A DNA stretch of 64,000 nt from Ktedonospora formicarum (lineage in GTDB: Bacteria; Chloroflexota; Ktedonobacteria; Ktedonobacterales; Ktedonobacteraceae). The stretch is from contig NZ_BNJF01000009.1 of assembly GCF_016587355.1 (NCBI RefSeq), positions 1 to 64,000 on the forward strand, in the 5' to 3' direction. Made by a program: the position numbers and the translations under genes. Positions 35,422-45,318 of the stretch are shown in pieces (position 1 is the stretch's first letter; each line of letters begins with the position of its first letter). The notes below the pieces were generated by a model, which worked only from the letters and a program-made list of their open reading frames with translations, did no database searches and was not told where the DNA came from.

Positions 35422-35560
35422 GAGGAAGGAACGAAGCAGCACTCTTGGAGGCTCTGAAATAGAGGAAAAAGGCTATCACATAACCGAAAAGAACAAGGTG
35501 CGAGAGAAGTGAAAGTGAAAGAGTATCAGATAGGTCATTTTCTATCTTTGGAGAAAAAAT

Positions 35561-37417
35561 ATGGATCAACTACAGCCAGGCTGCACGGTCAAGATTTTGG
35601 AAGGAGCGTTTGCCGGGTTTGAAGGTACTGTTCAGGCCGTCAGTGGTATACATATCACCGTTATGGTCAAGCTCTTCGAAAGAGAGACATCTGTACAATT
35701 CCGGCTGGAACAGCTTGAATGGGAAGAACTGGATCTACGACCAACGTTTCGGCAGGATCTCACAAATCAGCTCGAAAGTGAACGCACTAAGAAGTTAAAC
35801 GACTGGTGGCTCCAGCATCTTGATCAATCGGAAGACGATCTGGCTGGAGAGTATCGTGCCTTTCTGCAATTTCGCACACGTGTAGATGTTGAACACGTAC
35901 GCCGTTCAGCGCAATTGCACCATGACTTTTCCTCTCTTTTCACAGATAGATTGCTTGATGAGGAGGGAAATGCAAAGCTCAAGGCACGCTGGTCGGAGTG
36001 GCTTGAACGTGAGAGGCTGAAGCAGAGAGGATATGGTGAACCCCTCACGACCTTTGAACTCCACTGCCTCAAACGACTGGATCTCATCGATGATAAGGTT
36101 GATCTGCAAGCATCAATGCGGCAACGCTGGCAGGAGACGCTTGCGTCTCTCAAAACTCAGTACACCGATGCGACCTCGGAGGAATGGGCGGCGATAGAGG
36201 AAGGCTGGTGGGAAGATTTTGAGCGGGGCGCCATCTCGGCTGAGCGCAAAGTGCTTCTTGCAATCTGGGGAATACGAAACCCCTCGAAACTCCCCTCACC
36301 CCACCATTACCGCTCTCTGCTCTGGCAGGCCGCCGAAGAGCGCCATCATCAGGCCAAGTATGCACACTTCCGCCAGGAACATCTGCCTCCACTGGAAGAA
36401 CTGGCAGCCTTGCGGGCCGGAGCTCGTCAGCAGGCCGAAGCACAGCGCGAACCTGTACAAGCTTTTTTTCAACAGGCATATCAATTGACGTTGCCCGATC
36501 ATGTGTTCGCCTTCTGGGCTTTCTGGCTTGGTCTCACCCCGCTGGAACGCGCAGCTATGGATTGGCGAATCAATGAACGTGATGAATTTGACGTGACCAT
36601 GTCAGTCCTGGGCATTTCACCAGGCGGCATCTTTGAGTACTTCGAGAAAGCCGGGCGCGAACGCATCCCTCAAGCTGGCCTCGACCATCGCCTCAACGAC
36701 CGCTTCTATCGCGATCCACCGGAATTCTTCACTGCTCTCCACGGTGATACTGACGGTCTGCATTTTGGACTCTGGTACGATAATCCTCATGAGCCCTCCG
36801 CCTTTGCCGCCAGCTATTATTCGAGGGATGGTGGCGGCATTGCCTATAAGGGTCAGACGCTACTAGAGGCTGTACGTGAGGAGATCGAGTGGACAGAATT
36901 TCACAGCGATGATTATAGCGAGCAGGAAGAGGAGCGTAGCCAGCATCGCCTGAGCATACAACTCCTGCGTGATGCGGTAATGGAATATGAGACAGGGGAC
37001 CGACCCGAGCGAGGTGAAGATTATGTCGATACCTACGGGAACACTGAGGGACGTATCCCCACCTGCAATGAACTTGGCGTCATCGTTCCACCACCGCACG
37101 AGCAACTGTTGGAACGCGATGTAGAGGCAATCTACCATGCTATTCGCACCGATGACCACCAGGTCAAGACATGGATCGATGAAGCATTACAGGCTTGTGC
37201 ACAGGGCCAGCCCGCCCGGGCACTGGCGCTCGGTCATGATCTGCACTGGCTCTCACACGATCAACAGGAACGAAAAGAGGCCGCCCACCTGTTGCTGATC
37301 AGGGCCTACGAGATGCTCGGTTATCGGGCTCTTGCCGAGATTGCAACGCTCCATCACCAGTATCGCGATCTGCCCAATGTCGATATCTATAACTTTCATT
37401 ACGATTTTTCTTCGTAG
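35561..37417 (+). CDS. KOW-motif protein with a possible HPF1/DUF2228-like C-terminal domain
   Basis: A 618-residue soluble protein. Residues 1-45 form a KOW motif (LQPGCTVKILEGAFAGFEGT), as in NusG and ribosomal proteins. A long charged helical region follows (about 50-300). From about 340 the sequence LGISPGGIFEYFEKAGRERI, then FYRDPPEFFTALHGDTDGLH and FGLWYDNPHEPSAF resembles the family formerly called DUF2228, related to eukaryotic HPF1, sometimes annotated as 'ADP-ribosylation family protein'. That link is by recalled pattern and needs a profile search. The start ATG at 35561 lacks a clear ribosome binding site (GGAGAAAAA). It follows a Tn3 relic. Confidence 0.65.
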   Translation: MDQLQPGCTVKILEGAFAGFEGTVQAVSGIHITVMVKLFERETSVQFRLEQLEWEELDLRPTFRQDLTNQLESERTKKLNDWWLQHLDQSEDDLAGEYRAFLQFRTRVDVEHVRRSAQLHHDFSSLFTDRLLDEEGNAKLKARWSEWLERERLKQRGYGEPLTTFELHCLKRLDLIDDKVDLQASMRQRWQETLASLKTQYTDATSEEWAAIEEGWWEDFERGAISAERKVLLAIWGIRNPSKLPSPHHYRSLLWQAAEERHHQAKYAHFRQEHLPPLEELAALRAGARQQAEAQREPVQAFFQQAYQLTLPDHVFAFWAFWLGLTPLERAAMDWRINERDEFDVTMSVLGISPGGIFEYFEKAGRERIPQAGLDHRLNDRFYRDPPEFFTALHGDTDGLHFGLWYDNPHEPSAFAASYYSRDGGGIAYKGQTLLEAVREEIEWTEFHSDDYSEQEEERSQHRLSIQLLRDAVMEYETGDRPERGEDYVDTYGNTEGRIPTCNELGVIVPPPHEQLLERDVEAIYHAIRTDDHQVKTWIDEALQACAQGQPARALALGHDLHWLSHDQQERKEAAHLLLIRAYEMLGYRALAEIATLHHQYRDLPNVDIYNFHYDFSS

Positions 37418-37611
37418 TCGCATTGAGGCAATGCTTGGTACCATGTACACCAACAAGATGGAGTGAGTTCATCTCTCAAGTGGGAAAGGTCGCGTCGAGG
37501 CCGTTCCTGAGTGATGATGAGGCACAGATGTAGGTGTGTCGCATGTAGGCCTCCAGGATATTGTTGTCGACGCATCCGCTCACAGGAGAGCTCCGTGATG
37601 AATACCAGAAC

Positions 37612-37661
37612 AAGGGATTTGAGCCACATGCATGCCAAGAGGCATGTGGCTCAAATCCCTT
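37612..37661. terminator. 20-bp perfect stem between convergent genes
   Basis: Arms 37612-37631 and 37642-37661 are perfect complements with a 10-base loop. It lies between the 3' ends of the KOW gene (+) and the PPOX gene (-), and fits a bidirectional terminator, though T-runs are weak. Confidence 0.6.
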
Positions 37662-37701
37662 TGCGTCTTTCCTGTCGTGTCTTTGGGGGAACTGGCCTGC
37701 T

Positions 37702-38124
37702 TTATTCCACATTCCGACTGAGAAAAATCCCTCTTATCCTATCTTGTAGAGTACTGGTCCCATTCACACCGAAAGTGACGATACGCATGGGCCTGATGCG
37801 CAAAAGCTCGCGCGTGTACATCGTCTTGATCTCGTTTCCACGCTCTGGCGCTGCCTCAGCCCTTCCGCGTATTTCAACGACACGCGCTTGCCCAGATGGC
37901 GCGATGTCGTCTATGAGGAAGGCCACCCGCCCATGACGGATTGCGTCACGATACTTCTTCGTTGCTGTCATGTTATATCCACTAATATCGATGCTGTCTT
38001 CAAGCGCATTGTAGTCAAATGTCACCGTCGCTATATGTAGTTCGCCCTTTGGGCTAACAGTTGCTAACCTGCCGAAGTGCTGGCTCTGGAAAAAGGCGAT
38101 TTCTTCTGCTGTAAATGTGCTCAT
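37702..38124 (-). CDS. PPOX-class F420/flavin-dependent oxidoreductase
   Basis: A 140-residue split-barrel flavoprotein of the pyridoxamine-5'-phosphate oxidase-like superfamily. IAFFQSQHFGRLATVSPKGE, VTFDYNALEDSIDI, TKKYRDAIRHGRVAFLIDD and RPMRIVTFGVN match proteins annotated as PPOX-class F420-dependent enzymes. It probably uses F420 or a flavin to reduce a small substrate. ATG at 38124. It starts 21 bases after the stop of the frameshifted dehalogenase on the same strand, so the two form an operon. Confidence 0.85.
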   Translation of the reverse strand: MSTFTAEEIAFFQSQHFGRLATVSPKGELHIATVTFDYNALEDSIDISGYNMTATKKYRDAIRHGRVAFLIDDIAPSGQARVVEIRGRAEAAPERGNEIKTMYTRELLRIRPMRIVTFGVNGTSTLQDRIRGIFLSRNVE

Positions 38125-38145
38125 GGTTTGCTGCTCGCTTTTCTC

Positions 38146-39137
38146 TTACTCCGCCTGATCATGTGTCAATTTGGTGGGTGCGATGTTCGTTTTCTCAAGA
38201 ACGCTTCGGATAGCAGTTACCACGCGATCTGGTCGATCCTCCTGAACATAATGTGAGGCGTCATCCAGGACCTCAGTGTCGCTTTGTTTGAGGTATTGCT
38301 GCCATTTTTTCATCTCTGACAGGGGGAACCCGTCACTATCTTTCGCCCCCAGAGGATGTAGGAGGGGACATCAGAGAGCACTGATAGTCTCGATTCAATT
38401 TCCTTTAACCAGAGATGTGCTTTGCGAATTTGTCCGGGAAATATCCAGGTTGGTATCCTTGATGTGGGCGTTGGGAACGGATCAGTGTAGGCCTTTCTCA
38501 AGCTATTCGTGATGTTTTCAGTATGATGAATCCCATAGGGGACAATGTGTTTGGCGAAGAAGTTGCGCTGTGTTTGAAGCCAGTACCCGAGAGGCCATCC
38601 TCCCATCGCCAAGGAAAACAGCTTTACTGGTAGGAGCGTTGTGGGCCAAGCCCACGTGTTCATCACGACGATGCCGCGCAGGTTTTCTCGGTGTTGGACC
38701 GCGTAATTAACGCCAATTGGTCCTCCCCAGTCTTGAACGACGAGCACAACATCCTTCAAGTTCAGACGACGGATGAAGACCTGTACCGTATCCGATTGTT
38801 CTTGTGGCGTAAAACCATAATGGGAAGGTGCTTTTGACATCCCAAATCCAGGATAATCTAAAGCGATAAGGCGGCAGTTGCTGCGCAATTCTTTAATGAT
38901 ATTCCGATAGAGATACGACCAGGTGGGATTCCCGTGAAGGAGAAGAATGGTTGGTCCTTGTCCTTCGTCAATGTAATGAATGTACCCGTCACGATAAGGC
39001 ATCCAGTGATCAGTGAAGGGATATTCCGATGGGTCCACTTCAAAAGGTCTTTGTATTGCAATGCTCGGCTGATCGCTTGACGCACTGAGATTTGTCTCTG
39101 CGTCGAGAAAAGTAGAAGATGAAGTGACTTTTTGCAT
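38146..39137 (-). pseudogene. Haloalkane-dehalogenase-like alpha/beta hydrolase with a late frameshift
   Basis: The main frame (39137-38310) encodes an alpha/beta hydrolase: oxyanion motif LLLHGNPTWSYLYRN, nucleophile elbow VVQDWGGPIGV (Asp nucleophile, as in haloalkane dehalogenases), GIVVMNTWAWP, and VPSYILWGRK before the acid strand. Then the frame shifts: it ends in IVTGSPCQR, while the +1 frame continues DSDGFPLSEMKKWQQYL and LDDASHYVQEDRPDRVVTAI with the expected catalytic His, stopping at 38146. One missing base near 38335 explains this. Unless it is a sequencing error, the protein loses its catalytic His. The N-terminal 40 residues before the domain are unusual. Confidence 0.8.
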
Positions 39138-40629
39138 GTTTTTCGCCCTTTTCTATAAGTAGGAGAATGGACATCCACTGAATTTGGTAGTGCCCACTGT
39201 TTCCTTTACTTCTGGTTTCCTAGAACAAGGATCTTTCTGTTGTGGGAAAGCCCTTTTGTTTCTGTCAGTAGGATACCTTTCGCAAGGATGAATTGGCTTC
39301 ACCCAAAGGGATGATTATGAAGATGATTCAATGAAGGCCTTGCCCTGAACGGAGTGGAGTAACATAGGCTTGAGCGTGTGCTCACGTGATTTATACTCTT
39401 CCCGTGACCAACGTGGAGTGCGTTTTTTCTCATGCGGGATGATTAATTTGAGTATTTTTTCGTTTGCTCGAACCGCTGAAGTTGATAGTGCTCAACTGGA
39501 AGCAGAGACGATACGCCCTAAACATGCGAAAGGGCAACCTCTCTTTGTTGCCTAACAGAATCTTATTGTGCTATCTTTGTGGCCTAACAAAGAGAGATAA
39601 CGAGCGTGAAGCAGATACAGATACCATCTTTCCTATCAAGAGCTTGACCACTTCATAAGTGTTACATAGAGACAGAATTATCCCCGGATAAAGAGTGAAT
39701 AAAGACGTGAGCATGATTTGGAAAGGTACCCTCTTGTGTAGGCAAAAACAGCCCATGCTTTTGCGAGGAAACTCGACTGGACAAAAGGATCTCAGTTCCC
39801 TGATTTAGGCAACGGCCAGGACACGCTCCCTCGGCTCCGCGTGTGTGTGCATCAAAACCCACTAAACACGTATGTGGTTATGAAGTACGGCGACAGAGGC
39901 GACAAGCATCCAAAGAAGCCAAGGCAATGAGAGTGTCCCAAGCCAAATCTCCTCAGGCGGCTCAGTTGTCATTGAAAGTCACCTGATTTACTTTTCATTG
40001 AGTTCATCTCAGTGGCCTGTGGCGCATGATGTTTCGAAAGTGTGGATGAACCGGTTAGTGGGGCGCTCTCCTGGACAAACTATCCAATATCTTTTAGTCG
40101 ATACCTATTTATAGATATTAATTACGCTATTGATTTATGTTGCTAATTATGATATTACTAGCCTATTCATAGATATTATGAAATAATAGTTGTGTTTTGT
40201 GTTTGCTGAGCAAATTAGTGCCTGTGCATGAATTTTCACATATTGAATATCTTATTCTATGTGCCTTCGTTATTTACTGGCTAACGACAGGAGATCCTAA
40301 AAATATATGTGTTATTTTTGGTGAGTGCCAGAGTATCAGTCAGTTGAGTGAGTAGATGTGCTGATCTGCAACGCTTGAACATATCGGTACAGCTACAGTG
40401 ACAATCACATATTCTGGCAGCATTCAGTGGGCATTTTGTGAAAAAGTACAAGAGAGCATTGAGCATAGACGGGTTATTTTCCAGGTCTGACCATAGAGGT
40501 AGGTATAGCAACTGTGAGCAAACAAATGGTTGAGAAGGGTGGTTGATGTAACGTAGAAAATAAAGAAGGAATTGTGTGAATGAGCTTGCATGAACCTGTA
40601 AGCTTCGTAGAGAAAGGAGAGAACAACTC
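39138..40629. other. Long AT-rich non-coding region ahead of the TOMM cluster
   Basis: About 1.5 kb without a supported gene. An 11-bp inverted repeat CTCTCTTTGTT/AACAAAGAGAG lies at 39539-39596. From about 40080 to 40260 the sequence is markedly AT-rich and holds two similar blocks, CCTATTTATAGATATT (about 40105) and CCTATTCATAGATATT (about 40161). Promoter and regulatory sites of the peptide cluster must be here; none matches a named motif. Confidence 0.5.
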
Positions 40630-40872
40630 ATGAATTTTAACAGTTGTGGTCGTCAGGCACCAGAGAATAAGCTCTCCAAAGAATTCGTTGAGTTTATTGA
40701 TCTGACTGACGAAGACTTGGAAGAGGTCGAGATTCTTAAGTTTGGTGGCGCTCATGGTGGTTATTGCGGCTGCGAGAGCAGCGAAGGTGCCGGCTACTAC
40801 AGTGCCAGCGAGAGCATCGAAGGTGCTGGCGGCTACTGCGGCCCCAGAGTTAATGGAGGCTGCCGAGATTAG
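40630..40872 (+). CDS. Precursor peptide of a thiazole/oxazole-modified (TOMM/LAP) natural product
   Basis: An 80-residue peptide. Residues 1-37 form an acidic leader (SKEFVEFIDLTDEDLEEVEI), and from about 38 the sequence turns into a Gly/Ser/Cys/Tyr-rich core: FGGAHGGYCGCESSEGAGYY, then SASESIEGAGGYCGPRVNGG and CRD. The core has cysteines at 46, 48, 70 and 78 and serines at 50, 51, 58, 60 and 62 as candidate azoline/azole sites, and a loose internal repeat (SEGAGYY / IEGAGGY). AAAGGAGAG precedes the ATG. It stands directly upstream of the three standard TOMM modification genes on the same strand. The cleavage site is not certain; GG at 39-40 or 43-44 are candidates. Confidence 0.85.
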   Translation: MNFNSCGRQAPENKLSKEFVEFIDLTDEDLEEVEILKFGGAHGGYCGCESSEGAGYYSASESIEGAGGYCGPRVNGGCRD

Positions 40873-40938
40873 AGGATTGAAGTATTGTGTGAATTGAACC
40901 TCTAACAAGAGATTCAAATGGATTGTTTGACCTAAGTC

Positions 40939-40998
40939 GGGAAAGTTATCACTATCTGTACATGATGGAAGTTATATTACAGGTGTGATAACTTTCCC
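40939..40998 (+). terminator. 14-bp stem between the precursor and modification genes
   Basis: GGGAAAGTTATCAC at 40939-40952 pairs exactly with 40985-40998 around a 32-base loop. Its position between precursor and enzyme genes suits partial termination or mRNA protection, which would give more precursor than enzyme. A short CTAG follows, not a T-run. Confidence 0.6.
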
Positions 40999-41094
40999 TA
41001 GCACATGAAAGAAGGCAATCTTTTCTAGAGAGATGCTTGTACGGAAGCCGGATTTCATTTTTGCTGTACTTCTTTTCTCAAGGGGGATGGACAT

Positions 41095-43266
41095 ATGTTG
41101 GCACAGAATATGCGACCAAAATTGAAAGCAGATCTGTGTTACATCCCCTTACATGATGGCCTCTATCTACGCAGTAACAACTGCGGTCTCATCCTTAAAG
41201 GGAAAAGCTTATATCGTCTGTTAGAACACCTTCTTCCCAACCTCAATGGAAAAGTGACTCTTGAAGAGATTACAGATGGATTGGACCAGAATAGAAAAAG
41301 GATGGTCACGAATCTGATAGAGAAATTATTCGCTCATCATTTTCTTCAAGACACAAGTCAGGATCAACCTCATGCACTTCGCCCTGTAGTGCGAGAAACC
41401 TACTCCCCAGACATTACTTTTATTGACTCTTTTCAAACCTCTGCTCCCTCCCGATTTGAGTGTTTTCGTAATAAGCGACTTCTTCTCATTGGCTCCGGGC
41501 TCAGCTTCACTTTACTTGTCCAGGCTAGCCTCCAATGTGGAGTGAAACAGATTGATATGATTAGCACGCCCGAAAGTAAAAAGGGTTCAAAGTCTTCCTC
41601 AGGTAGGCTTGATGTATTTGCTCCCCACGATTCTGAACAAATTGTGCGAGTGATAGATACTCCTTCCTGGGATAACGAGACCAGCGTGCTGGCCTCGATC
41701 CAGGGCTACGATGCTATTCTCCACCTTTCTGAACGACCGATGTTAGCGCGGGCCCAACTGTTAAACCGGCTGTGCATTGAACAGCGCAAAACATTCATCC
41801 AGGCCATTATGATTGATGATCATGTCTGGGTGGGCCCACTGGTGGGTCCAGATACCGGTGGATGCTGGGAGTGCGCATGGCGGCGCCTACAGGCGAATCT
41901 GACGAATCTCTCAGAACAATTTTCACGCTACGAGTTCCATGATCAGCCAATAGCCTCTCCCAGTCGGTTCCTCGCAATGCCGATAGCTACCATGACCGCG
42001 AATCGGCTCGTCTTTGAGTTGTTTAAATATTTCACGCAAGCCTGGTTCACAAAAACTGTGGGAAATATTGTTGATATTGATCTCGAAACGCTTATAAGTA
42101 AGAGCCATATGTTTTTACCACACCCCCATTGCCTGGCCTGTCAGCATCCTATTCTCCCAACGGCGTCTTCCTTCCTTGAGCAGATCGAGCAACTCCAGCG
42201 CCAGAGTCCAATCAACCCGAATACGCTCTTTGAAGAAAACATCGCCCGTTATATTGATGATCGATTTGGGCTTTTTACCACGCTTGACAATAATCATTTC
42301 GTCCAGGTTCCCCTCGCCGTTTATAAAATACATCTCTCCAATCCAATGCTCAGGAAGTGCCAGTATGAACTTCTCGATGTCATTGCGGTGGACACAGATA
42401 TGGGAGAGGCCCGATTGCGTGCCCTCCAAAGAGCATCCGAGCGTTACGCGGCTACTCTTGTGGATCGACGACGGTTGCTTCCCTGCGAGAGAGTACACCA
42501 GCACGTCTTGCCTACCATATCGACCGATCAATGGGTAGGAATAAAACAACCTCTTCCAGAAGTTTCAACGTACACCTGGGCACTGGACCTGCATAGGCAA
42601 CAAGCTTATCTTGTGCCTGCAGAGTATGTTTTCCCTGCTTTAAACGAGACAGCACAAGAAATTGAAAATGAACGAGGGATTGCATCGGGGATGACCTGGG
42701 AGGAGGCTATTTGTCAGGCACTGTTAGATTGGTGTAACTATCTCTCCATTGAACAGTTGAAAGATGCTCATCACTCGTTTCTCCAGGTTGACCTTGCCAG
42801 TGCTCCCATGACTCCAGAAGGAACACATCTGTACCGCCTTCTCAAAGTGGCAGCCGAGCAACTCACTATCTATGATGTAACAGGCACATTGCAGGTTCCA
42901 ACCTTCGCCACATGTTTAAATGGGATGGTTATTGCCTATAGTACGCATTTTGATGTAGCACAAGCGTTGAAAATGGGACTTGAGCAAGCGTTACAGCAGT
43001 TGCAAGCAGAGCGATGCCAGCAACCTGAATATGCGGTAGCTCCTGTGCTAGATTTTCCATTGACTCGACGCCGAAATCAATTACACGTGCCTCAGTATAT
43101 GCTGCCAGAAGCATGGCCAGACCGGCAAGCATGGCTGTTAAGGACATTGCAGACAAATGGTTTACGTGCACTTGCTATCCCTCTAAACCATGACCCGGCA
43201 GTGACGCAGGTGCTATCCGCTATAGTGCGTGTTCTTTTAACGAGAACAGAAGTGAAGAACGGATAG
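41095..43266 (+). CDS. TOMM leader-binding / ocin-ThiF-like cyclodehydratase partner protein
   Basis: A 723-residue protein resembling the 'putative thiazole-containing bacteriocin maturation protein' (ocin-ThiF-like, F-protein) family, which presents the leader peptide to the YcaO enzyme. Residues about 10-95 look like a RiPP recognition element (YIPLHDGLYLRSNNCGLILK, EEITDGLDQ). From about 120 a degenerate E1 fold follows: RLLLIGSGLSFTLLVQASLQ in place of a GxGGxG loop, and zinc-type pairs CWEC and CLAC. It lacks adenylation residues, as is usual for this partner. The last 350 residues resemble the second half of such proteins, with no known catalytic motif. ATG at 41095 follows AGGGGGA. 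The YcaO gene starts 8 bases after its stop. Confidence 0.82.
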   Translation: MLAQNMRPKLKADLCYIPLHDGLYLRSNNCGLILKGKSLYRLLEHLLPNLNGKVTLEEITDGLDQNRKRMVTNLIEKLFAHHFLQDTSQDQPHALRPVVRETYSPDITFIDSFQTSAPSRFECFRNKRLLLIGSGLSFTLLVQASLQCGVKQIDMISTPESKKGSKSSSGRLDVFAPHDSEQIVRVIDTPSWDNETSVLASIQGYDAILHLSERPMLARAQLLNRLCIEQRKTFIQAIMIDDHVWVGPLVGPDTGGCWECAWRRLQANLTNLSEQFSRYEFHDQPIASPSRFLAMPIATMTANRLVFELFKYFTQAWFTKTVGNIVDIDLETLISKSHMFLPHPHCLACQHPILPTASSFLEQIEQLQRQSPINPNTLFEENIARYIDDRFGLFTTLDNNHFVQVPLAVYKIHLSNPMLRKCQYELLDVIAVDTDMGEARLRALQRASERYAATLVDRRRLLPCERVHQHVLPTISTDQWVGIKQPLPEVSTYTWALDLHRQQAYLVPAEYVFPALNETAQEIENERGIASGMTWEEAICQALLDWCNYLSIEQLKDAHHSFLQVDLASAPMTPEGTHLYRLLKVAAEQLTIYDVTGTLQVPTFATCLNGMVIAYSTHFDVAQALKMGLEQALQQLQAERCQQPEYAVAPVLDFPLTRRRNQLHVPQYMLPEAWPDRQAWLLRTLQTNGLRALAIPLNHDPAVTQVLSAIVRVLLTRTEVKNG

Positions 43267-43273
43267 AAACTCT

Positions 43274-45280
43274 ATGGGAGAGGACAAAAAGCGCCCCATT
43301 GGACTCATTGGGCAGGGAGTTGTCTACCAGCGTGTAAAGCGTTATGTGGAGCACATGTATCGGATTATTCCTTTCACCACTGAGAATCTTCCCCAACAAG
43401 TTGCAACCTGTGGCATCATGGTCTATTGCAGTGATATCTGGACTCCCAGGACACTTCAGAAGATCAATCAACATTGTCTTCAATCAGGAGTGGCATTGCT
43501 TCCGGTGTACACTCAATTTGGTGAAGGCATAATCGGCCCATGTGTCGTTCCACAAGAAAAAGGGTGTGCAACCTGTGCTGAGTTTCGTAAATTAGGGGCA
43601 ACTTTCTCGGATGCCGACCGCCAACTTTTGCACCAGTACCTTTATAACGAACATGAATTAAAGGTCTCTCAGCCGTGGCTATCATCATTTAGCACGGAGA
43701 TATTAGCCGCACTGGTTGGAGAGGAAATTACTGCGTACCTCCATAGATCAAGCCAGGTGCGAACAAGCCTTGCATTGCTCTCCATCTCATTAGAAACCTT
43801 AGATTGTTGTCGACATTCTTTCCTTCCTCTCTCTTCTTGTCCTGATTGTGGAGAACTTTCCAAAGATACGGCTGAGATGGCCACCATTACCCTACAGTCA
43901 CGGCCAAAGCCGGTTGCGTTTACATACCGTACCCAACAATCTGAAACGAAAACAGAACAGATTTTCTCTACATACGTTGATGAACGAGCGGGAGTGATTG
44001 ATGCTCTCTCAATCCATGAAAGAGGCTTGCTTCCTATTGTCTCATGTGAGCTACACGATCAGTTAGGGTCAGTTTTGGGTTCTGGCCGTACATTATGCCC
44101 TGAACAGAGCAAGGTTGTGTCTCTATTAGAAACCATGGAACGTTATGCTGGCTTGTACCCGAGAAGTAAACATACAACAGTACGAGCAAGTTACCATCAG
44201 CTCATTCAACAGGAACAGCAAGCGCTCGACCCCACAACCCTAGGGCTTCATAGTCCAGAAAGATATGAGCAATACGATCAAAATCATCGTCATCTCACAG
44301 CATTTCATCAAAATCTAACATGTAATTGGGTTTGGGGGTATTCCTTCCAACACCAGTCTCCCATTCTCGTACCAGAGCATTGTGCCTATTATCGTATCCC
44401 CGTGAGCAAAGAAAACCCGGCATTTGTCAGCGATTCATCAAATGGCTGTGCTCTTGGTAACTGTCTCGAAGAGGCTATCTTCCACGGCATCTTGGAAGTC
44501 GTCGAGCGCGATGCATTCTTACTTACGTGGTATGCTCAACTTTGTTTGCCGCGCCTTAACCCTAGCTCAGTAACAGATCCTATGATCCGTTTACTCGTTG
44601 AACACTTAGAGGGGCGTTCTGGCTATACTATCCATATCTTGAACGCTACTTTAGATCATGCGGTTCCCTGCCTCTTGCTACTAGGAAGCGATGATCAGAA
44701 TCGTATAAGTATGCCAAAGGCTCAAGTAGCGGCGGGTTCACACCCCCATCCAGAGCAAGCTTTGTTGAGAACACTATGCGAGCTTTCGGAGTTCTTTGCT
44801 CTTCCTCCTCAGTCATATCAACGGCAGAGAGTGCACGCACTAGAGATGCTCGCCAATTCTAGCCTGGTCAAAACATTAGTCGATCACCCACTGGTGTACC
44901 ATTTGCCAGAGGCATTTGATCGACTTCTTTTCTTACACCATCCACAACCACAACAAACCTTCCAGGAAGCATTTGGTGATTTCTATTACCATCCGCCAGA
45001 ACGTATGGATTTGCGAGACGACTTAGAGTACCTCATCAGCTATTATCTCAAGCGTGGTATAGACACCATTGTGGTTGATCAAACAGCGCCAGAACATATT
45101 CCTTGTGGTTTGCGCTGTGTGAAGATCCTCATGCCTGGTATGCTCCCCATGACTTTCGGACACGACAATCGTCGAATCGTAGGTTTGGAGCGGCTGCATC
45201 AACTACCATTTGCCTTGGGATATCGAAACTATCCTCTGTCAGAGGCAGAGATCAATCCATACCCACATCCATTTGACTAG
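43274..45280 (+). CDS. YcaO-domain TOMM cyclodehydratase (D protein, with fused C-like N-terminus)
   Basis: A 668-residue enzyme that uses ATP to cyclise Cys/Ser/Thr of the precursor to azolines. The N-terminal 200 residues are ThiF-like, with zinc cysteines CATC and CPDC. The YcaO domain has the ATP-binding motifs SLLETMERYAGLYP and NGCALGNCLEEAIFHGILEV, then VERDAFLLTWY, where the glutamates bind magnesium. The C-terminus ends NPYPHPFD, a variant of the PxPxP end typical of TOMM YcaO proteins (the last Pro is replaced by Asp). ATG at 43274, 8 bases after the partner gene. All ATP-site residues that I can check are present. Confidence 0.92.
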   Translation: MGEDKKRPIGLIGQGVVYQRVKRYVEHMYRIIPFTTENLPQQVATCGIMVYCSDIWTPRTLQKINQHCLQSGVALLPVYTQFGEGIIGPCVVPQEKGCATCAEFRKLGATFSDADRQLLHQYLYNEHELKVSQPWLSSFSTEILAALVGEEITAYLHRSSQVRTSLALLSISLETLDCCRHSFLPLSSCPDCGELSKDTAEMATITLQSRPKPVAFTYRTQQSETKTEQIFSTYVDERAGVIDALSIHERGLLPIVSCELHDQLGSVLGSGRTLCPEQSKVVSLLETMERYAGLYPRSKHTTVRASYHQLIQQEQQALDPTTLGLHSPERYEQYDQNHRHLTAFHQNLTCNWVWGYSFQHQSPILVPEHCAYYRIPVSKENPAFVSDSSNGCALGNCLEEAIFHGILEVVERDAFLLTWYAQLCLPRLNPSSVTDPMIRLLVEHLEGRSGYTIHILNATLDHAVPCLLLLGSDDQNRISMPKAQVAAGSHPHPEQALLRTLCELSEFFALPPQSYQRQRVHALEMLANSSLVKTLVDHPLVYHLPEAFDRLLFLHHPQPQQTFQEAFGDFYYHPPERMDLRDDLEYLISYYLKRGIDTIVVDQTAPEHIPCGLRCVKILMPGMLPMTFGHDNRRIVGLERLHQLPFALGYRNYPLSEAEINPYPHPFD

Positions 45281-45318
45281 GAAGATCCTATCGCCATGTT
45301 CTTTGAGAGGAGTTGGCT

